From Bifidobacteriaceae bacterium (GTDB lineage Bacteria; Actinomycetota; Actinomycetes; Actinomycetales; WQXJ01), in the NCBI GenBank assembly GCA_031261885.1, contig JAISIU010000109.1, positions 1 to 5,540 of the forward strand: a DNA stretch of 5,540 nt, in the 5' to 3' direction. Both the position numbers and the translations under genes were made by a program. Numbering within the stretch: position 1 is the stretch's first letter; every line of letters begins with the position of its first letter. Of the stretch, positions 1 through 5,429 are shown in pieces. A model generated the notes under the pieces. That model was not told the origin of the DNA and did not search any database. It saw only the letters and a program-made list of their open reading frames with translations.

Positions 1-174
1 CGGCGCGCGGCCGATGCCGAGCAGCCGCTTGATCGGGCCGCGGCCCTTGCCGTGCGGCCCGGCCTGGTCGGGGGCGTCCGATGCCGTTACCTCCTGGGGT
101 GGGGGCGGCGCCTTCGGGAGCGGTGCGGCGGGGCTGCTCGCCCGGGTGTGGGGCGTGGGGTCGGTCGGGGGCAT
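1..174 (-). CDS. N-terminal 58 codons of the gene after recN (possible SteA/Rv1697 homologue), cut by the window edge
   Basis: The ATG at 174-172 shares one base with the recN stop (TGATG). A good ribosome binding site, GGAGG at 183-179, lies four bases upstream of it, inside the last recN codons. The frame stays open to the window edge. The visible residues are rich in Pro, Ala and Thr (it begins MPPTDPTPHTRASSPAAP) and end in a basic stretch, KGRGPIKRLLGIGRAP. No catalytic motif or membrane segment is visible. In corynebacteria and mycobacteria the gene following recN encodes a SteA-type protein (Rv1697 family), related to thiamin pyrophosphokinase-like proteins and linked to septation in Corynebacterium. 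That identity is inferred from gene order only; the conserved fold would begin beyond the left edge. The existence of the gene is well supported, its function is not. Confidence 0.72.
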   Translation of the reverse strand, partial: MPPTDPTPHTRASSPAAPLPKAPPPPQEVTASDAPDQAGPHGKGRGPIKRLLGIGRAP

Positions 175-1979
175 CAGGCCTCCAGCGCCAGGAGTTCGCG
201 GGCGTGGTGGCGGGCGGCGGCGGAGTCGGCCTGGCCGCCGAGCATGCGGGCCAGTTCGCGCTCGCGTTCCTGGCCCGTGACGACGTGGACCTCGGCCTCC
301 GCGCCCGTCTTCTCGACGACCACCTGGGCGTCGGCGAAGGCCGCGACCTGCGCCAGGTGCGTGACAACGATGACCTGGGCGCGGCGCGCCAGCCGGGCCA
401 GCCGCCGCCCCACCTCGAGCGCGGCGCGCCCGCCGACGCCGGAGTCGACCTCGTCGAACACCATGGTGAGCGCCGGCGCCTCGGCGTCCGGGCCGCCGGC
501 CGGGTCCCCCGCTGCCGCCTCGTCCTCGGCGGCGCCGGCCAGCGCCACTTCGAGCGCCAGCATGATGCGGGACAGCTCGCCGCCGGAGGCGCCCTTGGCC
601 AGCGGCCTCTCGGGGGCCGCCGGGTGCGGCCTGAGCAGGAAGGTGACGGCGTCCTGGCCGTCGGCGCCCGGCGCGACGGGCTCGACCGCGACGCGCAGCT
701 GGGCGCCCGCCATCGCCAGCGCGGCCAGTTCCTGGTCCACGTGGGTTTCGAGCCGCCGGGCCGCGGCCGTCCGCCCCTCGGTGAGGAGCCCGGCCAGCCG
801 GCCGCGTTCGGCCTCGGCCGCCGCGAGCTCGTCCCGCAGCTCGGCGAGGCGTTCGCCGGAGGCGTCGAGGTCCTCGGCCCTGAGCTTGGCCTGCTCGGCC
901 CAGGCGAGGATCTCGGGCACGGTGGCGCCGTACTTGCGCCGCAGGGCTCCGATCTCGGCGCGCCTGGCCTCGAGGGCTTCGAGCTGGGCCGGGTCGGCGT
1001 CGAGGCCCGCCAGGTAGCTGGCCAGCTCTTCGCCGACGTCCTGGACCTGGTAGGCGGCCTCTTTCAGCCGGGCGGCGAGGGCGGCCAGCGCCTGGTCGGT
1101 GTGGCCGGCCTCCTCGAGGACGCGGCCGGCCTGGGCCAGGAGGCTCGACGCGTCCGGCGCGTCGTCGACCGCGTCGGCGCCCACCAGCTGGGCGTGGGCC
1201 TGGGCGGCGGCCAGGCGCAGGTCCTCGGCCGACGCGAGGCGGGCGATGCGGGCGTCGAGCGTGTCGTCGCTCGGGACCGGGGCGGCCGTTTCGATCTCCT
1301 TGATGCCGGCCAGGAGGGCGTCGGCCTCGCGGGCCTGGGTCTGGTCCTGGGCCGTGAGCCGTTCGAGGCGCGCGGCGACGGCCTGGACGCGGCCGTGCGC
1401 GGCCCGGTATTCGGCGAGCAGCGCGCCGTGGGCGGGCCCGGCGAACTGGTCGAGCAGCGCCCGCTGCTGCGCGCCTGACCGCAGCCGGATCTGGTCGGAT
1501 TGGCCATGCACCGTGATGACGGGCTCGACGAGCCGCGCGAGCACGCCGGCCGGCACGCCCATGCCCCCGAGCACTGCGCGGCTGCGGCCCGGGCTGACGG
1601 AGCGGGCGACGATCAGTTCGCCGTCCTCGATCATGGCCCCGGCCCGGGCGGCCGCCGCCCCGAGCCCGTCCACCCCGCCGGCGGCGGTTCCAGCGTCCTC
1701 GGTAGCCGCTTCATCCGGGCCGGCGGCCTCCGCCGCCGCGTCGCCCTGGTTGTCAGAGGCCGGGTCCGCGACCGTCAGCACGCCCTCCACCTGGGCCCGG
1801 TCCGCTCCGGCCCGGATCAGGCCCGGGTCGGCCTTGCCGCCGCGCAGCAGTCCGAGCGCGGCCAGCAGCATCGTCTTGCCCGCGCCCGTCTCGCCCGTGA
1901 TCACCGTGAACCCGGGCGCGAACTCGATCTCGGCGTGTCCGATCACGCCGAGGTCGCTGACGTCCAACCGCCTCAGCAT
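174..1979 (-). CDS. recN: DNA repair protein RecN (SMC-like ATPase)
   Basis: RecN is a cytoplasmic SMC-like ATPase that acts early in recombinational repair of double-strand breaks. The 601-residue product has every hallmark: an N-terminal RecN signature (LGVIGHAEIEFAPG), Walker A GETGAGKT at residues 29-36, VHGQSDQ at 157-163, a long Ala/Glu/Arg-rich antiparallel coiled-coil region at roughly 185-430, the ABC signature SGGELSR at 465-471, Walker B with DEVDSG at 509-514, and the switch histidine in VVTHLAQVAAFAD at 541. It is a little longer than many RecN proteins, explained by two acidic Ala/Gly-rich insertions at about residues 74-111 and 482-503. The ATG overlaps the end of nadK by seven bases, and a weak GGTGGGG lies seven bases upstream, so translation is probably coupled to nadK. 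No LexA/SOS-type operator is visible directly upstream, as expected for an internal operon gene. Identity is certain. Confidence 0.97.
   Translation of the reverse strand: MLRRLDVSDLGVIGHAEIEFAPGFTVITGETGAGKTMLLAALGLLRGGKADPGLIRAGADRAQVEGVLTVADPASDNQGDAAAEAAGPDEAATEDAGTAAGGVDGLGAAAARAGAMIEDGELIVARSVSPGRSRAVLGGMGVPAGVLARLVEPVITVHGQSDQIRLRSGAQQRALLDQFAGPAHGALLAEYRAAHGRVQAVAARLERLTAQDQTQAREADALLAGIKEIETAAPVPSDDTLDARIARLASAEDLRLAAAQAHAQLVGADAVDDAPDASSLLAQAGRVLEEAGHTDQALAALAARLKEAAYQVQDVGEELASYLAGLDADPAQLEALEARRAEIGALRRKYGATVPEILAWAEQAKLRAEDLDASGERLAELRDELAAAEAERGRLAGLLTEGRTAAARRLETHVDQELAALAMAGAQLRVAVEPVAPGADGQDAVTFLLRPHPAAPERPLAKGASGGELSRIMLALEVALAGAAEDEAAAGDPAGGPDAEAPALTMVFDEVDSGVGGRAALEVGRRLARLARRAQVIVVTHLAQVAAFADAQVVVEKTGAEAEVHVVTGQERERELARMLGGQADSAAARHHARELLALEA
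471..536 (-). other. Acidic Ala/Gly-rich insertion in RecN between ABC signature and Walker B
   Basis: RecN residues about 482-503 are almost only Ala, Gly, Asp, Glu and Pro (for example EDEAAAGDPAGGPDAEAPA). They sit between the signature helix (SGGELSRIMLALEVALA) and the Walker B strand (LTMVFDE). Most RecN proteins have only a short connection here. It probably forms a disordered surface loop that does not disturb the ATPase core. The reading frame is intact on both sides. Confidence 0.7.
1647..1760 (-). other. Acidic Ala/Gly-rich insertion in the N-terminal RecN lobe
   Basis: RecN residues about 74-111 form a low-complexity stretch dominated by Ala, Gly, Asp and Glu. It lies between the strand ending VEGVLTVADP and the resumed conserved sequence (DGELIVARSVSPGRSRA). 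In other actinobacterial RecN proteins these two elements are closer together, as I recall them. The segment is in frame and looks like a flexible linker inserted in a loop. Confidence 0.65.
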
Positions 1980-2860
1980 GGGTCGGCCCCACCGGCCTTG
2001 CCCGTGCCGCGGTCCCAGGCCTCCCCCTTGCGCCAGCCGGACACCGGCAGCGCGAACTTGCGCACGAGCCGGTCCGCGAACGGTTCGGGCTCGAACCGGA
2101 TCAACTGGACCGGCTCGCTCGAGTGCTGCACGTCGACGCGGCCGCCCACGGGCACGGGCAGCGACCGCCGCCCGTCGAACGACACCTCACCCTCGGACCG
2201 GGAGGTCGGCAGGATCTCGATCGTCACGACCGTGCTCGGCGCGACGATCAGCGGACGCACGAACAGGGCGTGCGCGGCCAGCGGCACGACGAGCATCGCG
2301 TCGACCTGGGGCCACACGATCGGTCCGCCGCCGGAGAACGCGTGGCCCGTGGAGCCGGTCGGGGTGGCGCAGACCACGCCGTCGCAGCCGAACGTCGAGA
2401 TCGGGTGCCCGTCGGCCAGCACCTCCACCTCGATCATGCGTTGCGTCATCGTTTTCTCGAGCGTCGCCTCGTTGACGGCCCAGCCCTGCGATTTGTGCCC
2501 GTTCGGCCCCGTCACCTCCGCGCGCACCGTGGCGCGCCGTTCCACCGTGTAGTCGCCGGCCATGAGCCGGGCGAGCGCGGTGTCGAGGTCCTCGACATCG
2601 GCCTGTTGGAGGAAACCCATGTGCCCGACGTTGACGCCGAGGATCGGGATCGCGCGCCCGCGCACCCGCTCGGCCGCCCGCAGGAACGTGCCGTCCCCGC
2701 CGAGGGCGACCGCCGCCGCGAAGTCGCCGCCGTCGTCGTCCTCGATCGGCACGGCCTCCCAGCCGCCCGTGCCCAGTTGCGCGGCCACGCGTCCGGCCAG
2801 CCGCTGCGCCGTGGGCGCGAGCGGGTGCGAGACGACAAGCGCACGCGACACGCCCCTCAT
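1973..2860 (-). CDS. nadK: NAD kinase (ATP- or polyphosphate-dependent)
   Basis: NAD kinase phosphorylates NAD+ at the 2'-hydroxyl of its adenosine ribose, and is the cell's source of NADP. The 295-residue protein carries the family motifs: GGDGTFLRAAE with GGDGT at residues 54-58, LGVNVGHMGFL at 74-84, the NE motif in WAVNEATLEK (130-131), GCDGVVCATPTGST at 158-171, GGPIVWP, and the closing ADRLVRKFALPVSGW. The N-terminal part before GGDGT is shorter than in M. tuberculosis NadK. The glycine-rich substrate motif reads TGSTGHAFSGGGP where most family members have TGSTAY, so a normally conserved Tyr is His173. The C-terminal 15 or so residues are a polar, Gly-rich tail. The start is firm: the ATG overlaps the tlyA stop (ATGA) and GGAGG at 2869-2865 lies four bases upstream. 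The stop falls inside the first codons of recN. Confidence 0.96.
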   Translation of the reverse strand: MRGVSRALVVSHPLAPTAQRLAGRVAAQLGTGGWEAVPIEDDDGGDFAAAVALGGDGTFLRAAERVRGRAIPILGVNVGHMGFLQQADVEDLDTALARLMAGDYTVERRATVRAEVTGPNGHKSQGWAVNEATLEKTMTQRMIEVEVLADGHPISTFGCDGVVCATPTGSTGHAFSGGGPIVWPQVDAMLVVPLAAHALFVRPLIVAPSTVVTIEILPTSRSEGEVSFDGRRSLPVPVGGRVDVQHSSEPVQLIRFEPEPFADRLVRKFALPVSGWRKGEAWDRGTGKAGGADPC

Positions 2861-3903
2861 CTGTCCTCCAAATCGGTCTTCAGCGCCACCCTAGCGGCCC
2901 GGCCCGGCCGGGCGGTGTCCGATGGCGGCCGGACGGGACGGTTCGGTCCGTCGCCCGGGACGGGTGGCGCCGGGTGGGAAGCCGACGATGCCGGGCCGTC
3001 ACCCGCCGCCGGCGGGGTCGCCGCGCGCTGCACCTCACCCGAGCTCGGGTCGGCCGCGGCGTCGAGCGCCTCGGTCCACGCTCCTTCGAGCGGCGCGCCC
3101 GTCTCGGCGGCGATCTGGGCCGCGACGGCGCGCGGCGCGGGCCGGGCCGCCCTGGTGAGCGCGAGGAAGAACTCGACGTTGCCGCTGGGTCCGGGCAGCG
3201 GGCTGCGCACGACGTGCTCGACGCCGAGGCCGAGGCCGGCCGCGGCCTGGGCGACCTTCGCGACGGCGCCGGCCCGTTGCGCCGGGTCGCGCACCACGCC
3301 GCCGCGCGGCAGGGCCCTCTTGCCGACCTCGAACTGCGGTTTGACCATGAGGTAGAAGGCCGCGCCGGGCAGGGCGGCGGCCACGAGCGCGGGCAGCACC
3401 GTGGTCAGCGAGATGAACGAGAGGTCCCCGACCACGACGCCGGGGGCCGGGTCGAAGTCCCCGGCCTTCAGGAAGCGCACGTTCGTGCGGTCCCGCACCT
3501 CGACGCGCGGATCGGTCTGGAGGCTCCAGGAGAGCTGGCCGTAGCCGACGTCGACCGCGTAGACGAGTGCCGCGCCGCGCCTCAGCACGACGTCCGTGAA
3601 GCCGCCGGTCGAGGCGCCGGCGTCGAGCACGATGGCGCCGGTCAGATCCACGGGGTCACCGCGCCTGGCCAGTTCGTCGAGCGCGCCCGCCAGTTTGTGC
3701 CCGGCCCTGGAGGCGTAGTCGGGTTCCCCGTCCTTGTCCGGCAGCACCTCGATGGCCTGGGCCGGGTCGACCTGGGTGGCGGCCTTGGCCGCGGCCTGCC
3801 CGTCGAGGGTGACGCGGCCGGCCGCGATCAGCTCGGCCGCCTGGGTACGCGAGCGGGCGAGGTGGCGGCGAACCATCTCGCTGTCGATGCGCCGACGCTG
3901 CAT
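2857..3903 (-). CDS. tlyA: TlyA-type rRNA 2'-O-ribose methyltransferase (S4 domain plus FtsJ-like fold)
   Basis: TlyA proteins use S-adenosylmethionine to 2'-O-methylate cytidines in 16S and 23S rRNA; in M. tuberculosis loss of this gene gives capreomycin resistance. Residues about 4-60 are an S4 RNA-binding domain (RRRIDSEMVRRHLARSRTQA, then AAGRVTLDG). After the linker (YASRAGHKL) comes a Rossmann methyltransferase with SAM motif LDAGASTGGFTD at 93-104, AVDVGYGQL at 116-124, GDLSFISL at 159-166 and VKPQFEVGK at 187-195. Lys70, Asp160, Lys188 and Glu244 line up with the K-D-K-E catalytic tetrad. The family fold ends near residue 275, matching the roughly 268 residues of the mycobacterial protein; about 73 further residues form an unusual Pro/Ala-rich tail. 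The start is the only one available, because a TAG stop lies in frame at 3933-3931. AGGAG at 3910-3906 is only two bases from the ATG, which is shorter than usual. Confidence 0.95.
   Translation of the reverse strand: MQRRRIDSEMVRRHLARSRTQAAELIAAGRVTLDGQAAAKAATQVDPAQAIEVLPDKDGEPDYASRAGHKLAGALDELARRGDPVDLTGAIVLDAGASTGGFTDVVLRRGAALVYAVDVGYGQLSWSLQTDPRVEVRDRTNVRFLKAGDFDPAPGVVVGDLSFISLTTVLPALVAAALPGAAFYLMVKPQFEVGKRALPRGGVVRDPAQRAGAVAKVAQAAAGLGLGVEHVVRSPLPGPSGNVEFFLALTRAARPAPRAVAAQIAAETGAPLEGAWTEALDAAADPSSGEVQRAATPPAAGDGPASSASHPAPPVPGDGPNRPVRPPSDTARPGRAARVALKTDLEDR
2865..2869 (-). promoter_or_regulatory. Ribosome binding site of nadK inside the end of tlyA
   Basis: GGAGG read on the minus strand, four bases before the nadK ATG, embedded in the codons for Leu-Glu-Asp at the TlyA C-terminus. 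Together with the ATGA overlap it fixes the nadK start and suggests coupled translation of tlyA and nadK. Confidence 0.8.
3037..3050. repeat. 14-base perfect palindrome within the tlyA tail
   Basis: ACCCGAGCTCGGGT is its own reverse complement and lies in the codons of the low-complexity TlyA tail. No flanking promoter or regulator gene supports an operator role. Perfect palindromes of this length can arise by chance in GC-rich DNA, so this is recorded as a sequence fact only. Confidence 0.5.
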
Positions 3904-3980
3904 TGCTCCTAAAGGCCCCTCTGGTGTCCCCTACGCCTGCTGTGCCCGGTCCGGCCGCGGCCCCGTGGCCCCGGGCCCGG
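3904..3980 (-). other. 77-base gap between the 45-residue gene and tlyA, with nested GC palindromes
   Basis: This is the untranslated stretch between the stop at 3983-3981 and the tlyA ATG. It contains the palindromes CCGGGCCCGG (3971-3980) and GGCCGCGGCC (3953-3962), which can fold in several ways in RNA. It ends with the tlyA ribosome binding site AGGAG (3910-3906). There is no run of T on the minus strand after the palindromes, so a classical intrinsic terminator is not supported and read-through into tlyA is the simplest view. Confidence 0.5.
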
Positions 3981-4118
3981 TCATTCGGCCCCCGACGCGA
4001 GCAGGTCCTGGAGGGCGCGGTGCGCCTGTTCAAAGGCGGCGACCCGCTGCGGCAGGTCCGCCTCACCGGCCAGCTGGGCCTCTTCGACGATTCGCTGTGC
4101 CTGCGCCTCCGGGTCCAC
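3981..4118 (-). CDS. 45-residue conserved-looking small protein between the HAD gene and tlyA
   Basis: A short frame starts at GTG (4118-4116) and ends at TGA (3983-3981). A strong ribosome binding site, GGAGAGGAG at 4133-4125, lies six bases upstream of the GTG. An in-frame TGA at 4145-4143 excludes a longer form, and no other start codon lies between. The product looks like a real protein: acidic, Ala/Glu/Gln-rich and helical throughout, with pieces such as AQRIVEEAQLAGEADLP and AAFEQAHRALQDLL, and no Cys or membrane segment. From memory, actinobacteria such as Streptomyces and Mycobacterium (Rv1693 position) carry a small hypothetical gene here, and the ending with a leucine-spaced helix resembles those proteins. 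Its function is unknown; it could be a small helical adaptor or coiled-coil protein. It probably shares a transcript with tlyA, nadK and recN. Confidence 0.75.
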   Translation of the reverse strand: MDPEAQAQRIVEEAQLAGEADLPQRVAAFEQAHRALQDLLASGAE

Positions 4119-4124
4119 AGCCCG

Positions 4125-4133
4125 CTCCTCTCC
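4125..4133 (-). promoter_or_regulatory. Ribosome binding site that decides the GTG start of the 45-residue gene
   Basis: GGAGAGGAG on the minus strand ends six bases before the GTG at 4118. It is among the best matches to the anti-Shine-Dalgarno sequence in the window, and is the main reason to accept a gene this short. Confidence 0.75.
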
Positions 4134-4149
4134 ACGGCTCGGTCAAACG

Positions 4150-4167
4150 GGCGGCCCTGGGGCCGCC
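4150..4167 (-). terminator. Hairpin about 30 bases before the 45-residue gene; candidate attenuator or terminator
   Basis: GGCGGCC and GGCCGCC form a perfect 7-base GC stem with a 4-base loop. On the minus strand it is followed by CGTTTGA, so the T run is only three long. Weak-tailed hairpins can terminate in actinobacteria, but the nearby start codon makes a leader hairpin equally possible. Confidence 0.35.
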
Positions 4168-4188
4168 ACGTCTAAAGCTACCGGCAAC

Positions 4189-4207
4189 CGGGGGCCGGAC
4201 GCCCCCG
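4189..4207 (-). terminator. Second hairpin in the gap; candidate tail-less terminator
   Basis: CGGGGGC and GCCCCCG form a perfect 7-base stem around a 5-base loop. Minus-strand sequence after it is GTTGCCGGTAGC, with no T run. Its position after the HAD gene fits a terminator of the U-tail-free kind, but this is inference from the stem alone. Confidence 0.35.
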
Positions 4208-4226
4208 ACCCTCCCGTGTCACGCGC

Positions 4227-4242
4227 CCGCGGTCTCCCGCGG
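4227..4242 (-). repeat. CCGCGG inverted repeat with a GAGA loop on the minus strand
   Basis: Two copies of CCGCGG flank four bases that read GAGA on the transcribed RNA, a GNRA-type tetraloop on an all-GC 6-base stem. It is the first of three strong hairpins after the HAD stop, about 108 bases downstream of it. It could stabilise the 3' end of the HAD message or belong to a terminator cluster. Confidence 0.4.
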
Positions 4243-4349
4243 CGACTGGATCCGCCCGATGGCCGCAGCGGGCCGCTGAGCCAGCGCCTCGGAGACGGGT
4301 TCGTGCACGGAGTCCGGTCGGCCACCGGCCCTACCGCGCCGGCCGCGCC

Positions 4350-5429
4350 TCAGGCCTGGGGGACGACGACCGGGATCTGTTCGCGCCGGACTTCCCGTCC
4401 GGCATCGGCGGCTTCCCACGCGGCGAGCGCGACCGCCCGGACCGCGTCGAGCCAGTCCGGGGCGCCGTAGGCCGCCTCGATCCGATCTCCCGACCAGCGC
4501 GCCTGGGCGCCACCCACGAGCCACACCGCGCCCTCCCGCCGCGGTGCCGGCTGGACTCCGGTCAGGTCCGTCAAGCGGCCGATGACGTGGGTGGGCCGCT
4601 GCGCCGGCGGCGCCAGCGCGAGGTCGACGGCGTCGCTGACGCCCGTCAGCGCGAGCACTCCCGGCAGTCCGGCAGCCCTGGCCCCCGCCAGGTCCGTGTC
4701 GAGCCGATCGCCGATCACGAGCGGCCGGGTCGCGCCGCAGCGGGCGACGGCCTGTTCGTAGATGGTCGGCTCGGGTTTGCCGGCCGTCACGGGCCGTTTG
4801 CCCGTGGCCGCGACGAGCGCAGCGACCAGCGCGCCGTTGCCCGGGGCGAAGCCGCGCTCGGTGGGCAGCGTGGCGTCGAGGTTCGACGCGTAGTACAGCG
4901 CGCCCTGGTTGATCGCGTAGGCGCCCTCGGCCAGTTCGGCCCAGTCGACGTCCGGGCCCCACCCCTGAACGACGGCCACGGGTGATTCGTCCGCTTGCTT
5001 CACGGGGCTGAGCCCGGCCTCGGCGATCGCCTCCATGAGCCCGTCGCCGCCGATAACGAGGACGCGCGACCGGGCCGGCAGCTCGCTGGCGATCAGGCCG
5101 GCGATGGCCTGGGCCGAGGTGAAGAAGTCGGCCGGCGCGGCGTCGATGCCGGACACGGCCTTCAGGTGCTGGGCCGCCACGGCCGGGGGCCGGCTCGCGT
5201 TGTTCGTGATGAACAGGAACCGGACGCCGGCGGCCCGGGCCGCTGCGACGCCCTCGGCCGCGCCCGCGACGGCTTTGGTGCCGAGGTAGGCGACGCCGTC
5301 GAGGTCGCACAGCGCCACGTCCGCCAGGCTCGTCAGCGGCTGGCCGCCGCTGCCGGGCAACCAGTGGCCGGGGCCGTCTGCGGCCGTTCCCGCCCTGACG
5401 GATTGCGCCGTGCCGCCGCCCGTCACCAC
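4350..5429 (-). CDS. HAD-superfamily (subclass IIA, NagD-like) phosphatase, probable glycerol-3-phosphate phosphatase
   Basis: The 359-residue protein has all four HAD motifs: DLDGV (nucleophile Asp42, acid/base Asp44), TNNAS at 75-79, Lys218 in AGKPEP, and GDRLDTD at 240-246 for magnesium binding. The cap region between motifs 2 and 3 (GADEP-like SPVAVVQGWGPDVDW, then LPTERGFAPGNG) is of the NagD/phosphoglycolate phosphatase type. The whole pattern, including the C-terminal extension ending in an Ala-rich helix (DAVRAVALAAWEA), resembles M. tuberculosis Rv1692, a glycerol-3-phosphate phosphatase of phospholipid recycling of similar length. The substrate here is inferred; phosphoglycolate or another small phosphate ester is possible. 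The start is one of two adjacent GTG codons (5429 or 5426) overlapping the upstream stop; GGGGG at 5437-5433 is better spaced for 5426. About 35 residues precede the fold and look disordered. Confidence 0.9.
   Translation of the reverse strand: MVTGGGTAQSVRAGTAADGPGHWLPGSGGQPLTSLADVALCDLDGVAYLGTKAVAGAAEGVAAARAAGVRFLFITNNASRPPAVAAQHLKAVSGIDAAPADFFTSAQAIAGLIASELPARSRVLVIGGDGLMEAIAEAGLSPVKQADESPVAVVQGWGPDVDWAELAEGAYAINQGALYYASNLDATLPTERGFAPGNGALVAALVAATGKRPVTAGKPEPTIYEQAVARCGATRPLVIGDRLDTDLAGARAAGLPGVLALTGVSDAVDLALAPPAQRPTHVIGRLTDLTGVQPAPRREGAVWLVGGAQARWSGDRIEAAYGAPDWLDAVRAVALAAWEAADAGREVRREQIPVVVPQA

Larger units (their letters stand above)
2860..3078 (-). other. Pro/Ala-rich C-terminal tail of TlyA beyond the methyltransferase fold
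   Basis: TlyA residues about 276-348 lie after the last recognisable element of the fold (NVEFFLALT, then a helix ending near AAETGAPLEGA). The tail is rich in Pro, Ala, Gly, Ser and Asp (for example HPAPPVPGDGPNRPVRPP) and finishes with a basic then mixed-charge end (RPGRAARVALKTDLEDR). It is probably disordered. Its last codons use TTG and AGA, unlike the surrounding GC-rich codon choice, because they also encode the nadK ribosome binding site. The frame remains open without interruption, so this is an extension, not a sign of a broken gene. Confidence 0.7.
4119..4349 (-). other. Largest intergenic gap, between the HAD gene and the 45-residue gene
   Basis: About 231 bases separate the HAD stop from the next start, in a cluster where most neighbours overlap. 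The only convincing short elements are inverted repeats (4227-4242, 4189-4207, 4150-4167, plus weaker 5-base stems at 4314-4328 and 4266-4278) and the ribosome binding site at 4133-4125. A slightly AT-richer patch, TAGCTTTAGA on the minus strand at 4180-4171, could contain a -10 element, but no matching -35 is seen. The open frames crossing this gap are Arg/Pro/Ser/Gly-rich and lack protein-like character. The gap probably carries termination or processing signals and perhaps a promoter for the downstream block. Confidence 0.5.

Noticed and set aside
81..1478. Long plus-strand open frame (465 codons) opposite recN
   Set aside because: It is antisense to an unmistakable recN; the product is Gly/Arg/Leu-rich without motifs, as expected from the complement of GC-rich codons.
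1099..2552. Plus-strand open frames opposite recN and nadK
   Set aside because: Composition is Arg/Ser/Pro/Ala-rich, with no family motif or ribosome binding site; they cross the recN/nadK boundary and are shadows.
2123..3912. Plus-strand open frames opposite nadK and tlyA (410 and 312 codons)
   Set aside because: They are antisense to genes with intact catalytic motifs and show Arg/Gly/His-rich shadow composition.
3656..4135. Minus-strand 159-codon frame overlapping tlyA and the small gene
   Set aside because: It is out of frame with both, begins at a GTG with no good spacing, and reads as Arg/Ser/Pro-rich sequence typical of a shadow frame.
4171..4203. Possible promoter with -10 TAGCTT at 4180-4175 (minus strand)
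   Set aside because: The -10 fits TAnnnT, but the sequence 17-18 bases upstream (GGCGTC) is not a plausible -35 and no extended -10 is present; too weak to list as a promoter.
4143..4325. 60-codon minus-strand frame filling the intergenic gap
   Set aside because: The product is Arg/Pro/Ser/Gly-rich, lacks a ribosome binding site and runs through the inverted repeats; it does not look like protein.
4219..5310. Minus-strand 363-codon frame within the HAD gene
   Set aside because: It is a highly Arg/Gly-rich alternate frame of the HAD gene, which itself has all four catalytic motifs.
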